NCBI RefSeq assembly: GCF_047495875.1
Contig: NC_092466.1
Coordinates: forward strand, 11,280,561-11,344,560
Direction of reading: 5' to 3'
Length of the DNA: 64,000 nt
Source: Pithys albifrons albifrons
Taxonomy: Eukaryota; Chordata; Aves; Passeriformes; Thamnophilidae
Shown: one piece after another, positions 24,540 through 36,658 of the stretch
Layout of the letters: each line of letters opens with the position of its first letter
Numbering within the stretch: position 1 is the first letter of the stretch
Translations under genes and position numbers: made by a program
Notes under the pieces: model-generated
Database searches by the model: none
What the model saw: the letters and a program-made list of their open reading frames with translations, nothing else
What the model was told of the DNA's origin: nothing

Positions 24540-25740
24540 GAGAGAGGAGGCGGTGTGGTGGAACAGAGAGAACTAGGCCAGCGCTTTGTGGGCTGGCACC
24601 TTTCCTCTTTCGATTCATTTTCCAAGAGGGATCTTGGTCCGCCTTCAATTCTTGGCTGAAAAATGGCAATTTCCCACCCCACTGGTGCCAAGGAGGGACT
24701 GAGCTTTGTGCCAAGAAAAAAGGTGGCAGCCTTGGGTTCTCAGGCGCTAATGATGCTGCGCCATGACCAGTTAAAATAAACCCAAACCCTAATCCTAACA
24801 CAAAAGAGAAGCCTAACCCTAACCCTAACGCTAACCCTAACCCTAACCCTAATTCTAAGCGTAACTCTAAGCGTAACCCTAACCTAAAAGTCGAGAGTGG
24901 AGAGAGGAGGCGGTGTGGTGGAACAGAGAGAACTAGGCCAGCCCTTTGTGGGCTGGCACCTTTCCTCTTTCAATTCCTTTTCCAAGAGGGATCTTGGTCC
25001 GCCTTCAATTCTTGGCTGAAAAATGGCAATTTCCCACCCCACTGGTGCCAAGGAGGGACTGAGCTTTGTGCCAAGAGAAAAGGTGGCAGCCTTGGGCTCT
25101 CAGCTGCTAATGATGCTGCGCCATGACCAGTAAAAAGACATGCAAACCCTAATCCTAACACAAAAGAGCAGCCTAACCCTAACCCTAACGCTAACCCTAA
25201 CCCTAACCCTAATTCTAAGCGTAACCCTATGCCTAACCCTAACCCAGGAGTCGAGAGTGGAGAGAGGAGGGGCTCTGGCAGAATAGAGAGAAGTAGGCCA
25301 GCGCTTTGTGGGCTGGCACCTTTCCTCTTTCAATTCCTTTTCCAAGAGGGATCTTGGTCCGCCTTCAATTCTTGGCTGAAAAATGGCAATTTCTCACCCC
25401 ACTGGTGCCAAGGAGGGACTGACCTTTGTGCCAAGAAAAAAGGTGGCAGCCTTGGGCTCTCACGCGCTAATGATGCTGCGCCATGACCAGTAAAAAGACA
25501 TGCAAACCCTAAGCCTAACACAAAAGAGAAGCCTAACCCTAACCCTAACGCTAACCCTAACCCTAACCCTAATTCTAAGCGTAACTCGAAGCGTGACCCT
25601 AACCCAGGAGTCGAGAGTGGAGAGAGGAGGGGGTGTGGCGGAACAGAGAGAACTAGGCCAGCCCTTTGTGGGCTGGCACCTTTCCTCTTTCGATTCCTTT
25701 TCCAAGAGGGATCTTGGTCCGCCTTCAATTCTTGGCTGAA
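24540..25740. repeat. Right copy of the 1,440-bp-offset duplication
   Basis: The same ordered rare variants recur at 24,612, 25,102, 25,226 and 25,462. Homology ends near 25,745, where TTTCCCACC replaces TTTCTCACC. Confidence 0.8.
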
Positions 25741-27859
25741 AAATGGCAATTTCCCACCCCACTGGTGCCAAGGAGGGACTGAGCTTTGTGCCAAGAAAAA
25801 AGGTGGCAGCCTTGGGCTCTCAGGCGCTAATGATGCTGCGCCATGACCAGTAAAAAGGCTCGCAAACCCTGAGCCTAACACAAAAGAGAAGCCTAACCCT
25901 AACCCTAACGCTAACCCTAACCCTAACCCTAATTCTAGGCGTAACTCGAAGCGTGACCCTAACCCAGGAGTCGAGAGTGGAGAGAGGAGGGGGTGTGGCG
26001 GAACAGAGAGAACTAGGCCAGCCCTTTGTGGGCTGGCACCTTTCCTCTTTTGATTCCTTTTCCAAGAGGGATCTTGGTCCGCCTTCAATTCTTGGCTGAA
26101 AAATAACAATTTCCCACCCCACTGGTGCCAAGGAGGGACTGAGCTTTGTGCCAAGAAAATAGGTGGCAGCCTTGGGCTCTCAGGCGCTAATGATGCTGCA
26201 CCATGACCAGTAAAAAGGCACGCAAACCCTGAGCCTAACACAAAAGAGCAGCCTAACCCTAACCCTAACGCTAACCCTAACCCTAACCCTAATTCTAGGC
26301 GTAACTCGAAGCGTAACCCTAACCTAAAAGTCGAGAGTGGAGAGAGGAGGGGGTGTGGCGGAACAGAGAGAACTAGGCCAGCCCTTTGTGGGCTGGCACC
26401 TTTCCTCTTTCGACTCCTTTTCCAAGAGGGATCTTGGTCCGCCTTCAATTCTTGGCTGAAAAATGGCAATTTCCCACCCCACTGGTGCCAAGGAGGGACT
26501 GAGCTTTGTGCCAAGAAAAAAGGTGGCAGCCTTGGGTTCTCAGGCGGTAATGATGCTGCGCCATGACCAGTTAAAATAAACCCAAACCCTAATCCTAACA
26601 CAAAAGAGAAGGCTAAACCTAACCCTAACGCTAACCCTAACCCTAACCCTAATTCTAAGCGTAACTCTAAGCGTAACCCTAACCTAAAAGTCGAGAGTGG
26701 AGAGAGGAGGGGGTGTGGCGGAACAAAGAGAAGTAGGCCAGCCCTTTGTGGGCTGGCACCTTTCCTCTTTCGATTCCTTTTCCAAGAGGGATCTGGTCCG
26801 CCTTAAATTCTTGGCTGAAAAATGGCAATTTCCCACCCCACTTGTGCCAAGGAGGTACTGAGCTTTGTGCCAAGAGAAAAGGTGGAAGCCTTGGACTCTC
26901 AGGTGCTAATGATGCTGCGCCATGACCAGTTAAAATAAACCTAAACCCTAATCCTAACACAAAAGAGAAGCCTAACCCTAACCCTAACGCTAACCCTAAC
27001 CCTAACCCTAATTCTAGGCGTAACTCGAAGCGTAACCCTAACCCAGGAGTCGAGAGTGGAGAGAGGAGGCGGTGTGGCGGAACAGAGAGAACTAGGCCAG
27101 CCCTTTGTGGGCTGGCACCTTTCCTCTTTCGATTCCTTTTCCATGAGGGATCTTGGTCCGCCTTCAATTCTTGGCTGAAAAATGGCAATTTCCCACCCCA
27201 CTGGTGCCAAGGAGGGACTGAGCTTTGTGCCAAGAAAAAAGGTGGCAGCCTTGGGCTCTCAGGCGCTAATGATGCTGCGCCATGACCAGTAAAAAGGCTC
27301 GCAAACCCTGAGCCTAACACAAAAGAGAAGCCTAACCCTAACCCTAACGCTAACCCTAACCCTAACCCTAATTCTAAGCGTAACTCGAAACGTAACCCTA
27401 ACCCAGGAGTCGAGAGTGGAGAGAGGAGGGGGTGTGGCGGAACAAAGAGAACTAGGCTAGCCCTTTGTGGGCTGGCACCTTTCCTCTTTCGATTCCTTTT
27501 CCAAGAGGGATCTTGGTCCGCCTTCAATTCTTGGCTGAAAAATGGCAATTTCCCACCCCACTGGTGCCAAGGAGGGACTGAGCTTTGTGCCAAGAAAAAA
27601 GGTGGCAGCCTTGGGCTCTCAAACGCTAATGATGCTGCGCCATGACCAGTAAAAAGGCACGCAAACCCTGAGCCTAACACAAAAGAGAAGCCTAACCCTA
27701 ACCCTAACGCTAACCCTAACCCTAACCCTAATTCTAGGCGTAACTCGAAGCGTAACCCTAACCCAGGAGTCGAGAGTGGAGAGAGGAGGCGGTGTGGCAG
27801 AACAGAGAGAACTAGGCCAGCCCTTTGTGGACTGGCACCTTTCCTCTTTCGATTCCTTT

Positions 27860-30590
27860 TCCAAGAGGGATCTTGGTCCGCCTTCAATTCTTGGCTGAAA
27901 AATGGCAATTTCCCACCCCACTGGTGCCAAGGAGGGACTGAGCTTTGTGCCAAGAAAAAGGTGGCAGCCTTGGGTTCTCAGGCGCTAATGATGCTGCGCC
28001 ATGACCAGTTAAAATAAACCCAAACCCTAATCCTAACACAAAAGAGAAGCCTAACCCTAACCCTAACGCTAACCCTAACCCTAACCCTAATTCTAAGCGT
28101 AACTCTAAGCGTAACCCTAACCCAGGAGTCGAGAGTGGAGAGAGGAGGCGGTGTGGCGGAACAGAGAGAACTAGGCCAGCCGTTTGTGGGCTGGCACCTT
28201 TCCTCTTTCGATTCCTTTTCCAAGAGGGATCTTGGTCCGCCTTCATTTCTTGGCTGAAAAATGGCAATTTCCCACCCCACTGGTGCCAAGGAGGGACTGA
28301 GCTTTGTGCCAAGAAAAAAGGTGGCAGCCTTGGGCTCTCATGCGCTAATGATGCTGCGCCATGACCAGTAAAAAGGCTCGCAAACCCTGAGCCTAACACA
28401 AAAGAGAAGCCTAACCCTAACCCTAACGCTAACCCTAACCCTAACCCTAATTCTAGGCGTAACTCGAAGTGTAACCCTAACCCAGGATTCGAGAGGTGAG
28501 AGAGGAGGGGGTGTGGCAGAACAAAGAGAAGTAGGCCAGCCCTTTGTGGGCTGGCACCTTTCCTCTTTCGATTCCTTTTCCAAGAGGGATCTTGGTCCGC
28601 CTTCAATTCTTGGCTGAAAAATGGCAATTTCCCACCCCATTGGTGCCAAGGAGGGACTGAGCTTTGTGCCAAGAAAAAAGGTGGCAGCCTTGGGCTCTCA
28701 GGCGCTAATGATGCTGCGCCATGACCAGTTAAAATAAACCCACACCCTAATACTAACACAAAAGAGAAGCCTAAACCTAACCCTAACGCTAACCCTAACC
28801 CTAACTCTAATTCTAAGCGTAACTCGAAGCGTGACCCTAACCCAGGAGTCGAGAGTGGAGAGAGGAGGGGGTGTGGCGGAACAGAGAGAACTAGGCCAGC
28901 CCTTTGTGGGCTGGCACCTTTCCTCTTTCGATTCCTTTTCCAAGAGGGATCTTGGTCCGCCTTCAATTCTTGGCTGAAAAATGGCAATTTCTCACCCCAC
29001 TGGTGCCAAGGAGGGACTGAGCTTTGTGCCAAGAAAAAAGCTGGCAGCCTTGGGCTCTCAGGCGCTAATGATGCTGCGCCATGACCAGTAAAAAGACATG
29101 CAAACCCTAAGCCTAACACAAAAGAGAAGCCTAACCCTAACCCTAACGCTAACCCTAACCCTAACCCTAATTCTAAGCGTAACTCGAAGCGTGACCCTAA
29201 CCCAGGAGTCGAGAGTGGAGAGAGGAGGCGGTGTGGCGGAACAGAGAGAACTAGGTCAGCCCTTTGTGGGCTGGCACCTTTCCTCTTTCGATTCCTTTTC
29301 CAAGAGGGATCTTGGTCCGCCTTCATTTCTTGGCTGAAAAATGGCAATTTCCCACCCCACTGGTGCCAAGGAGGGACTGAGCTTTGTGCCAAGAAAAAAG
29401 GTGGCAGCCTTGGGCTCTCAGGCGCTAATGATGCTGCGCCATGACCAGTAAAAAGGCTCACAAACCCTGAGCCTAACACAAAAGAGAAGCCTAACCCTAA
29501 CCCTAACGCTAACCCTAACCCTAACCCTAATTCTAGGCGTAACTCGAAGTGTAACCCTAACCCAGGATTCGAGAGGTGAGAGAGGAGGGGGTGTGGCGGA
29601 ACAAAGAGAAGTAGGCCAGCCCTTTGTGGGCTGGCACCTTTCCTCTTTCGATTCCTTTTCCAAGAGGGATCTTGGTCCGCCTTCAATTCTTGGCTGAAAA
29701 ATGGCAATTTCCCACCCCACTGGTGCCAAGGAGGGACTGAGCTTTGTGCCAAGAGAAAAAGTGGAAGCCTTGGACTCTCAGGTGCTAGTGATGCTGCGCC
29801 ATGACCAGTAAAAATAAACCCAAACCCTAATCCTAACACAAAAGAGAAGCCTAAACCTAACCCTAACGCTAACCCTAACCCTAACCCTAATTCTAAGCGT
29901 AACTCTAAGCGTAACCCTAACCTAAAAGTCGAGAGTGGAGAGAGGAGGCGGTGTGGTGGAACAGAGAGAACTAGGCCAGCCCTTTGTGGGCTGGCACCTT
30001 TCCTCTTTCGATTCCTTTTCCAAGAGGGATCTTGGTCCGCCTTCAATTCTTGGCTGAAAAATGGCAATTTCCCACCCCACTGGTGCCAAGGAGGGACTGA
30101 GCTTTGTGCCAAGAAAAAAGGTGGCAGCCTTGGGCTCTCAGGCGCTAATGATGCTGCGCCATGACCAGTAAAAAGACATGCAAACCCTAATCCTAACACA
30201 AAAGAGCAGCCTAACCCTAACCCTAACGCTAACCCTAACCCTAACCCTAATTCTAAGCGTAACTCTAAGCGTAACCCTAACCCAGGAGTCGAGAGTGGAG
30301 AGAGGAGGGGCTCTGGCAGAATAGAGAGAAGTAGGCCAGCGCTTTGTGGGCTGGCACCTTTCCTCTTTCAATTCCTTTTCCAAGAGGGATCTTGGTCCGC
30401 CTTCAATTCTTGGCTGAAAAATGGCAATTTCTCACCCCACTGGTGCCAAGGAGGGACTGACCTTTGTGCCAAGAAAAAAGGTGGCAGCCTTGGGCTCTCA
30501 GGCGCTAATGATGCTGCGCCATGACCAGTAAAAAGACATGCAAACCCTAAGCCTAACACAAAAGAGAAGCCTAACCCTAACCCTAACGCT
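27860..30590. repeat. Left copy of a 3,237-bp-offset segmental duplication
   Basis: About 2.7 kb is nearly identical to 31,097-33,827. Shared rare variants include CATGCGCTAATG near 28,339, GAGAGGTGAG near 28,490, CTAATACTAAC near 28,746, AAGCTGGCAGCC near 29,038 and GGCTCACAAACC near 29,455. The offset is nine units minus three single-base deletions. Confidence 0.85.
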
Positions 30591-31096
30591 AACCCTAACC
30601 CTAACCCTAATTCTAAGCGTAACTCTAAGCGTGACCCTAACCCAGGAGTCGAGAGTGGAGAGAGGAGGGGGTGTGGCGGAACAGAGAGAACTAGGCCAGC
30701 CCTTTGTGGGCTGGCACCTTTCCTCTTTTGATTCCTTTTTCAAGAGGGATCTTGGTCCGCCTTCAATTCTTGGCTGAAAAATGGCAATTTCCCTCCCACT
30801 GGTGCCAAGGAGGGACTGAGCTTTGTGCCAAGAAAAAGGTGGCAGCCTTGGGCTCTCAGGCGCTAATGATGCTGTACCATGACCAGTAAAAAGACACGCA
30901 AACCCTAATCCTAACACAAAAGAGAAGCCTAACCCTAACCCTAACACTAACCCTAACCCTAACCCTAATTCTAAGCGTAACTGTAAGCGTAACCCTAACC
31001 CAGGAGTCGAGAGTGGAGAGAGGAGGGGGTGTGGCGGAACAAAGAGAACTAGGCTAGCCCTTTGTGGGCTGGCACCTTTCCTCTTTCGATTCCTTT

Positions 31097-33827
31097 TCCA
31101 AGAGGGATCTTGGTCCGCCTTCAATTCTTGGCTGAAAAATGGCAATTTCCCACCCCACTGGTGCCAAGGAGGGACTGAGCTTTGTGCCAAGAAAAAGGTG
31201 GCAGCCTTGGGTTCTCAGGCGCTAATGATGCTGCGCCATGACCAGTTAAAATAAACCCAAACCCTAATCCTAACACAAAAGAGAAGCCTAACCCTAACCC
31301 TAACGCTAACCCTAACCCTAACCCTAATTCTAAGCGTAACTCTAAGCGTAACCCTAACCCAGGAGTCGAGAGTGGAGAGAGGAGGCGGTGTGGCGGAACA
31401 GAGAGAACTAGGCCAGCCGTTTGTGGGCTGGCACCTTTCCTCTTTCGATTCCTTTTCCAAGAGGGATCTTGGTCCGCCTTCATTTCTTGGCTGAAAAATG
31501 GCAATTTCCCACCCCACTGGTGCCAAGGAGGGACTGAGCTTTGTGCCAAGAAAAAAGGTGGCAGCCTTGGGCTCTCATGCGCTAATGATGCTGCGCCATG
31601 ACCAGTAAAAAGGCTCGCAAACCCTGAGCCTAACACAAAAGAGAAGCCTAACCCTAACCCTAACGCTAACCCTAACCCTAACCCTAATTCTAGGCGTAAC
31701 TCGAAGTGTAACCCTAACCCAGGAGTCGAGAGGTGAGAGAGGAGGGGGTGTGGCAGAACAAAGAGAAGTAGGCCAGCCCTTTGTGGGCTGGCACCTTTCC
31801 TCTTTCGATTCCTTTTCCAAGAGGGATCTTGGTCCGCCTTCAATTCTTGGCTGAAAAATGGCAATTTCCCACCCCATTGGTGCCAAGGAGGGACTGAGCT
31901 TTGTGCCAAGAAAAAAGGTGGCAGCCTTGGGCTCTCAGGCGCTAATGATGCTGCGCCATGACCAGTTAAAATAAACCCACACCCTAATACTAACACAAAA
32001 GAGAAGCCTAAACCTAACCCTAACGCTAACCCTAACCCTAACTCTAATTCTAAGCGTAACTCGAAGCGTGACCCTAACCCAGGAGTCGAGAGTGGAGAGA
32101 GGAGGGGGTGTGGCGGAACAGAGAGAACTAGGCCAGCCCTTTGTGGGCTGGCACCTTTCCTCTTTCGATTCCTTTTCCAAGAGGGATCTTGGTCCGCCTT
32201 CAATTCTTGGCTGAAAAATGGCAATTTCTCACCCCACTGGTGCCAAGGAGTGACTGAGCTTTGTGCCAAGAAAAAAGCTGGCAGCCTTGGGCTCTCAGGC
32301 GCTAATGATGCTGCGCCATGACCAGTAAAAAGACATGCAAACCCTAAGCCTAACACAAAAGAGAAGCCTAACCCTAACCCTAACGCTAACCCTAACCCTA
32401 ACCCTAATTCTAAGCGTAACTCGAAGCGTGACCCTAACCCAGGAGTCGAGAGTGGAGAGAGGAGGCGGTGTGGCGGAACAGAGAGAACTAGGTCAGCCCT
32501 TTGTGGGCTGGCACCTTTCCTCTTTCGATTCCTTTTCCAAGAGGGATCTTGGTCCGCCTTCATTTCTTGGCTGAAAAATGGCAATTTCCCACCCCACTGG
32601 TGCCAAGGAGGGACTGAGCTTTGTGCCAAGAAAAAAGGTGGCAGCCTTGGGCTCTCAGGCGCTAATGATGCTGCGCCATGACCAGTAAAAAGGCTCACAA
32701 ACCCTGAGCCTAACACAAAAGAGAAGCCTAACCCTAACCCTAACGCTAACCCTAACCCTAACCCTAATTCTAGGCGTAACTCGAAGTGTAACCCTAACCC
32801 AGGATTCGAGAGGTGAGAGAGGAGGGGGTGTGGCGGAACAAAGAGAAGTAGGCCAGCCCTTTGTGGGCTGGCACCTTTCCTCTTTCGATTCCTTTTCCAA
32901 GAGGGATCTTGGTCCGCCTTCAATTCTTGGCTGAAAAATGGCAATTTCCCACCCCACTGGTGCCAAGGAGGGACTGAGCTTTGTGCCAAGAGAAAAAGTG
33001 GAAGCCTTGGACTCTCAGGTGCTAGTGATGCTGCGCCATGACCAGTAAAAATAAACCCAAACCCTAATCCTAACACAAAAGAGAAGCCTAAACCTAACCC
33101 TAACGCTAACCCTAACCCTAACCCTAATTCTAAGCGTAACTCTAAGCGTAACCCTAACCTAAAAGTCGAGAGTGGAGAGAGGAGGCGGTGTGGTGGAACA
33201 GAGAGAACTAGGCCAGCCCTTTGTGGGCTGGCACCTTTCCTCTTTCGATTCCTTTTCCAAGAGGGATCTTGGTCCGCCTTCAATTCTTGGCTGAAAAATG
33301 GCAATTTCCCACCCCACTGGTGCCAAGGAGGGACTGAGCTTTGTGCCAAGAAAAAAGGTGGCAGCCTTGGGCTCTCAGGCGCTAATGATGCTGCGCCATG
33401 ACCAGTAAAAAGACATGCAAACCCTAATCCTAACACAAAAGAGCAGCCTAACCCTAACCCTAACGCTAACCCTAACCCTAACCCTAATTCTAAGCGTAAC
33501 CCTAGGCGTAACCCTAACCCAGGAGTCGAGAGTGGAGAGAGGAGGGGCTCTGGCAGAATAGAGAGAAGTAGGCCAGCGCTTTGTGGGCTGGCACCTTTCC
33601 TCTTTCAATTCCTTTTCCAAGAGGGATCTTGGTCCGCCTTCAATTCTTGGCTGAAAAATGGCAATTTCTCACCCCACTGGTGCCAAGGAGGGACTGACCT
33701 TTGTGCCAAGAAAAAAGGTGGCAGCCTTGGGCTCTCAGGCGCTAATGATGCTGCGCCATGACCAGTAAAAAGACATGCAAACCCTAAGCCTAACACAAAA
33801 GAGCAGCCTAACCCTAACCCTAACGCT
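31097..33827. repeat. Right copy of the 3,237-bp-offset segmental duplication
   Basis: This copy carries the same variant series as 27,860-30,590. Private differences include GGAGTCGAG near 31,720 instead of GGATTCGAG, and GAGTGACTGAG near 32,248. Identity ends near 33,827, where the GAGAAG/GAGCAG variant differs. Confidence 0.85.
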
Positions 33828-34906
33828 AACCCTAACCCTAACCCTAATTCTAAGCGTAACCCTAGGTGTAACCCTAACCCAAAAGTCGAGAGTGGAGAGA
33901 GGAGGCGGTGTGGCGGAACAGAGAGAACTAGGCCAGCCCTTTGTGGGCTGGCACCTTTCCTCTTTCGATTCCTTTTCCAAGAGGGATCTGGTCCGCCTTA
34001 AATTCTTGGCTGAAAAATGGCAATTTCCCACCCCACTTGTGCCAAGGAGGTACTGAGCTTTGTGCCAAGAGAAAAGGTGGAAGCCTTGGACTCTCAGGCG
34101 CTAATGATGCTGCGCCATGACCAGTAAAAATAAACCTAAACCCTAATCCTAACACAAAAGAGAAGCCTAACCCTAACGCTAACCCTAACCCTAACCCTAA
34201 CCTAATTCTAGGCGTAACTCGAAGCGTGTCCCTAACCCAGGAGTCGAGAGTGGAGAGAGGAGGGGGTGTGGCGGAACAGAAAGAACTAGGCCAGCCCTTT
34301 GTGGGCTGGCACCTTTCCTCTTTCGATTCCTTTTCCAAGAGGGATCTTGGTTCGCCTTCAATTCTTGGCTGAAAATGGCAATTTCTCACCCCAATGCTGC
34401 CAAGGAGGGACTGAGCTTTGTGCCAAGAAAAAAGGTGGCAGCCTTGGGCTCTCAGGCGCTAATGATGCTGCGCCATGACCAGTAAAAAGGCACACAAACC
34501 CTGAGCCTAACACAAAAGAGAAGCCTAACCCTAACCCTAACGCTAACCCTAACCCTAACCCTAATTCTAGGCGTAACTCGAAGCGTAACCCTAACCCAGG
34601 AGTCGAGAGTGGAGAGAGGAGGGGGTGTGGCGGAAGAGAGAGAACTAGGCCAGCGCTTTGTGGGCTGGCACCTTTCCTCTTTCGATTCCTTTTCCAAGAG
34701 GGATCTTGGTCCGCCTTCAATTCTTGGCTGAAAAATGGCAATTTCCCACCCCACTGGTGCCAAGGAGGGACTGAGCTTTGTGCCAAGAAAAAAGGTGGCA
34801 GCCTTGGGTTCTCAGGTGCTAATGATGCTGCGCCATGACCAGTAAAAAGACACCCAAACCCTAATCCTAACACAAAAGAGAAGCCTAACCCTAACCCTAA
34901 CGCTAA

Positions 34907-34930
34907 CCCTAACCCTAACCCTAACCCTAA
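34907..34930 (-). other. Uninterrupted four-repeat telomeric run, candidate G-quadruplex
   Basis: Four consecutive CCCTAA hexamers give four GGG tracts on the minus strand. Most units have only three in a row before a CGCTAA interruption. A second four-hexamer run lies at 36,635-36,658. Quadruplex formation is inferred from the G-tract pattern only. Confidence 0.55.
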
Positions 34931-36634
34931 TTCTAGGCGTAACTCGAAGTGTAACCCTAACCCAGGAGTCGAGAGTGAGAGAGGAGGGGGTGTGGCGGAA
35001 CAAAGAGAAGTAGGCCAGCCCGTTGTGGGCTGGCACCTTTCCTCTTTCGATTCCTTTTCCAAGAGGGATCTTGGTCCGCCTTCAATTCTTGGCTGAAAAA
35101 TGGCAATTTCCCACCCCACTTGTGCCAAGGAGGGACTGAGCTTTGTGCCTAGAGGAAAGGTGGAAGCCTTGGACTCTCAGGTGCTAATGATGCTGCGCCA
35201 TGACCAGTAAAAATAAACCCAAACCCTAATCCTAACACAAAAGAGAAGCCTAACCCTAACCCTAACGCTAACCCTAACCCTAACCCTAATTCTAGGCGTA
35301 ACTCGAAGCGTAACCCTAACCCAGGAGTCGAGAGTGGAGAGAGGAGGGGGTGTGGCGGAACAGAGAGAACTAGGCCAGCCCTTTGTGGGATGGCACCTTT
35401 CCTCTTTCGATTCCTTTTCCAAGAGGGATCTTGGTCCGCCTTCAATTCTTGGCTGAAAAATGGCAATTTCCCACCCCACTGGTGCCAAGGAGGGACTGAG
35501 CTTTGTGCCAAGAAAAAAGGTGGCAGCCTTGGGCTCTCAGGCGCTAATGATGCTGCGCCATGACCAGTAAAAAGGCACGCAAACCCTGAGCCTAACACAA
35601 AAGAGAAGCCTAACCCTAACCCTAACGCTAACCCTAACCCTAACCCTAATTCTAAGCGTAACTCTAAGCGTAACCCTAACCCAGGAGCCGAGAGTGGAGA
35701 GAGGAGGCGGTGTGGCGGAACAGAGAGAACTAGGCCAGCCCTTTGTGGGCTGGCACCTTTCCTCTTTCAATTCCTTTTCCAAGAGGGATCTTGGTCCGCC
35801 TTCAATTCTTGGCTGAAAAATGGCAATTTCCCACCCCACTGGTGCCAAGGAGGGACTGAGCTTTGTGCCAAGAAAAAAGGTGGCAGCCTTGGGCTCTCAG
35901 GCGCTAATGATGCTGCGCCATGACCAATAAAAAGGCACGCAAACCCTGAGCCTAACACAAAAGAGAAGCCGAACCGTAACCCAGGAGTCGAGAGTGGAGA
36001 GAGGAGGCGGTGTGGCGGAACAGATATAACTAGGTCAGCCCTTTGTGGGCTGGCACCTTTCCTCTTTCGATTCCTTTTCCAAGAGGGATCTTGGTCCGCC
36101 TTCAATTCTTGGCTGAAAAATGGCAATTTCCCAGCCCCACTGGTGCCAAGAAGGGACTGAGCCTTGTGCCAAGATAAAAGGTGGCAGCCTTGGGCTCTCA
36201 GGTGCTAATGATGCTGCGCCATGACCAGGTAAAAGAAACCATAACCCTAATCCTAACACGAAAGAGCAGCCTAACCCTAACCCTAACGCTAACCCTAACC
36301 CTAACCCTAATTCTAGGCGTAACTCGAAGCGTAACCCTAACCCAGGAGTCGAGAGTGGAGAGAGGAGGCGGTGTGGCGGAACAGAGAGAACTAGGCCAGC
36401 CCTTTGTGGGCTGGCACCTTTCCTCTTTCGATTCCTTTTCCAAGAGGGATCTTGGTCCGCCTTCAATTCTTGGCTGAAAAATGGCAATTTCCCACCCCAC
36501 TGGTGCCAAGGAGGGACTGAGCTTTGTGCCAAGAGAAAAGGTGGCAGCCTTGGACTCTCAGGTGCTAATGATGCTGCGCCATGACCAGTAAAAAGACACC
36601 CAAGCCTGAAGCCTAACACAAAAGAGAAGCCTAA

Positions 36635-36658
36635 CCCTAACCCTAACCCTAACCCTAA
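36635..36658 (-). other. Second uninterrupted four-repeat telomeric run, candidate G-quadruplex
   Basis: Four CCCTAA hexamers in register. Here the usual CGCTAA interruption is absent because the block lost two hexamers. Confidence 0.5.

Noticed and set aside
1134..34389. Long minus-strand open frames (up to 771 codons) across the satellite
   Set aside because: They arise because the unit length is divisible by three and TTAGGG has stop-free frames. Overlapping frames are open too, stops spread freely among units, and no start context or splice structure supports a gene. Kept only as a finding on possible dipeptide products.
315..36477. Short + strand open frames rich in TLTLTL
   Set aside because: Same periodicity artefact read from the C-rich strand.
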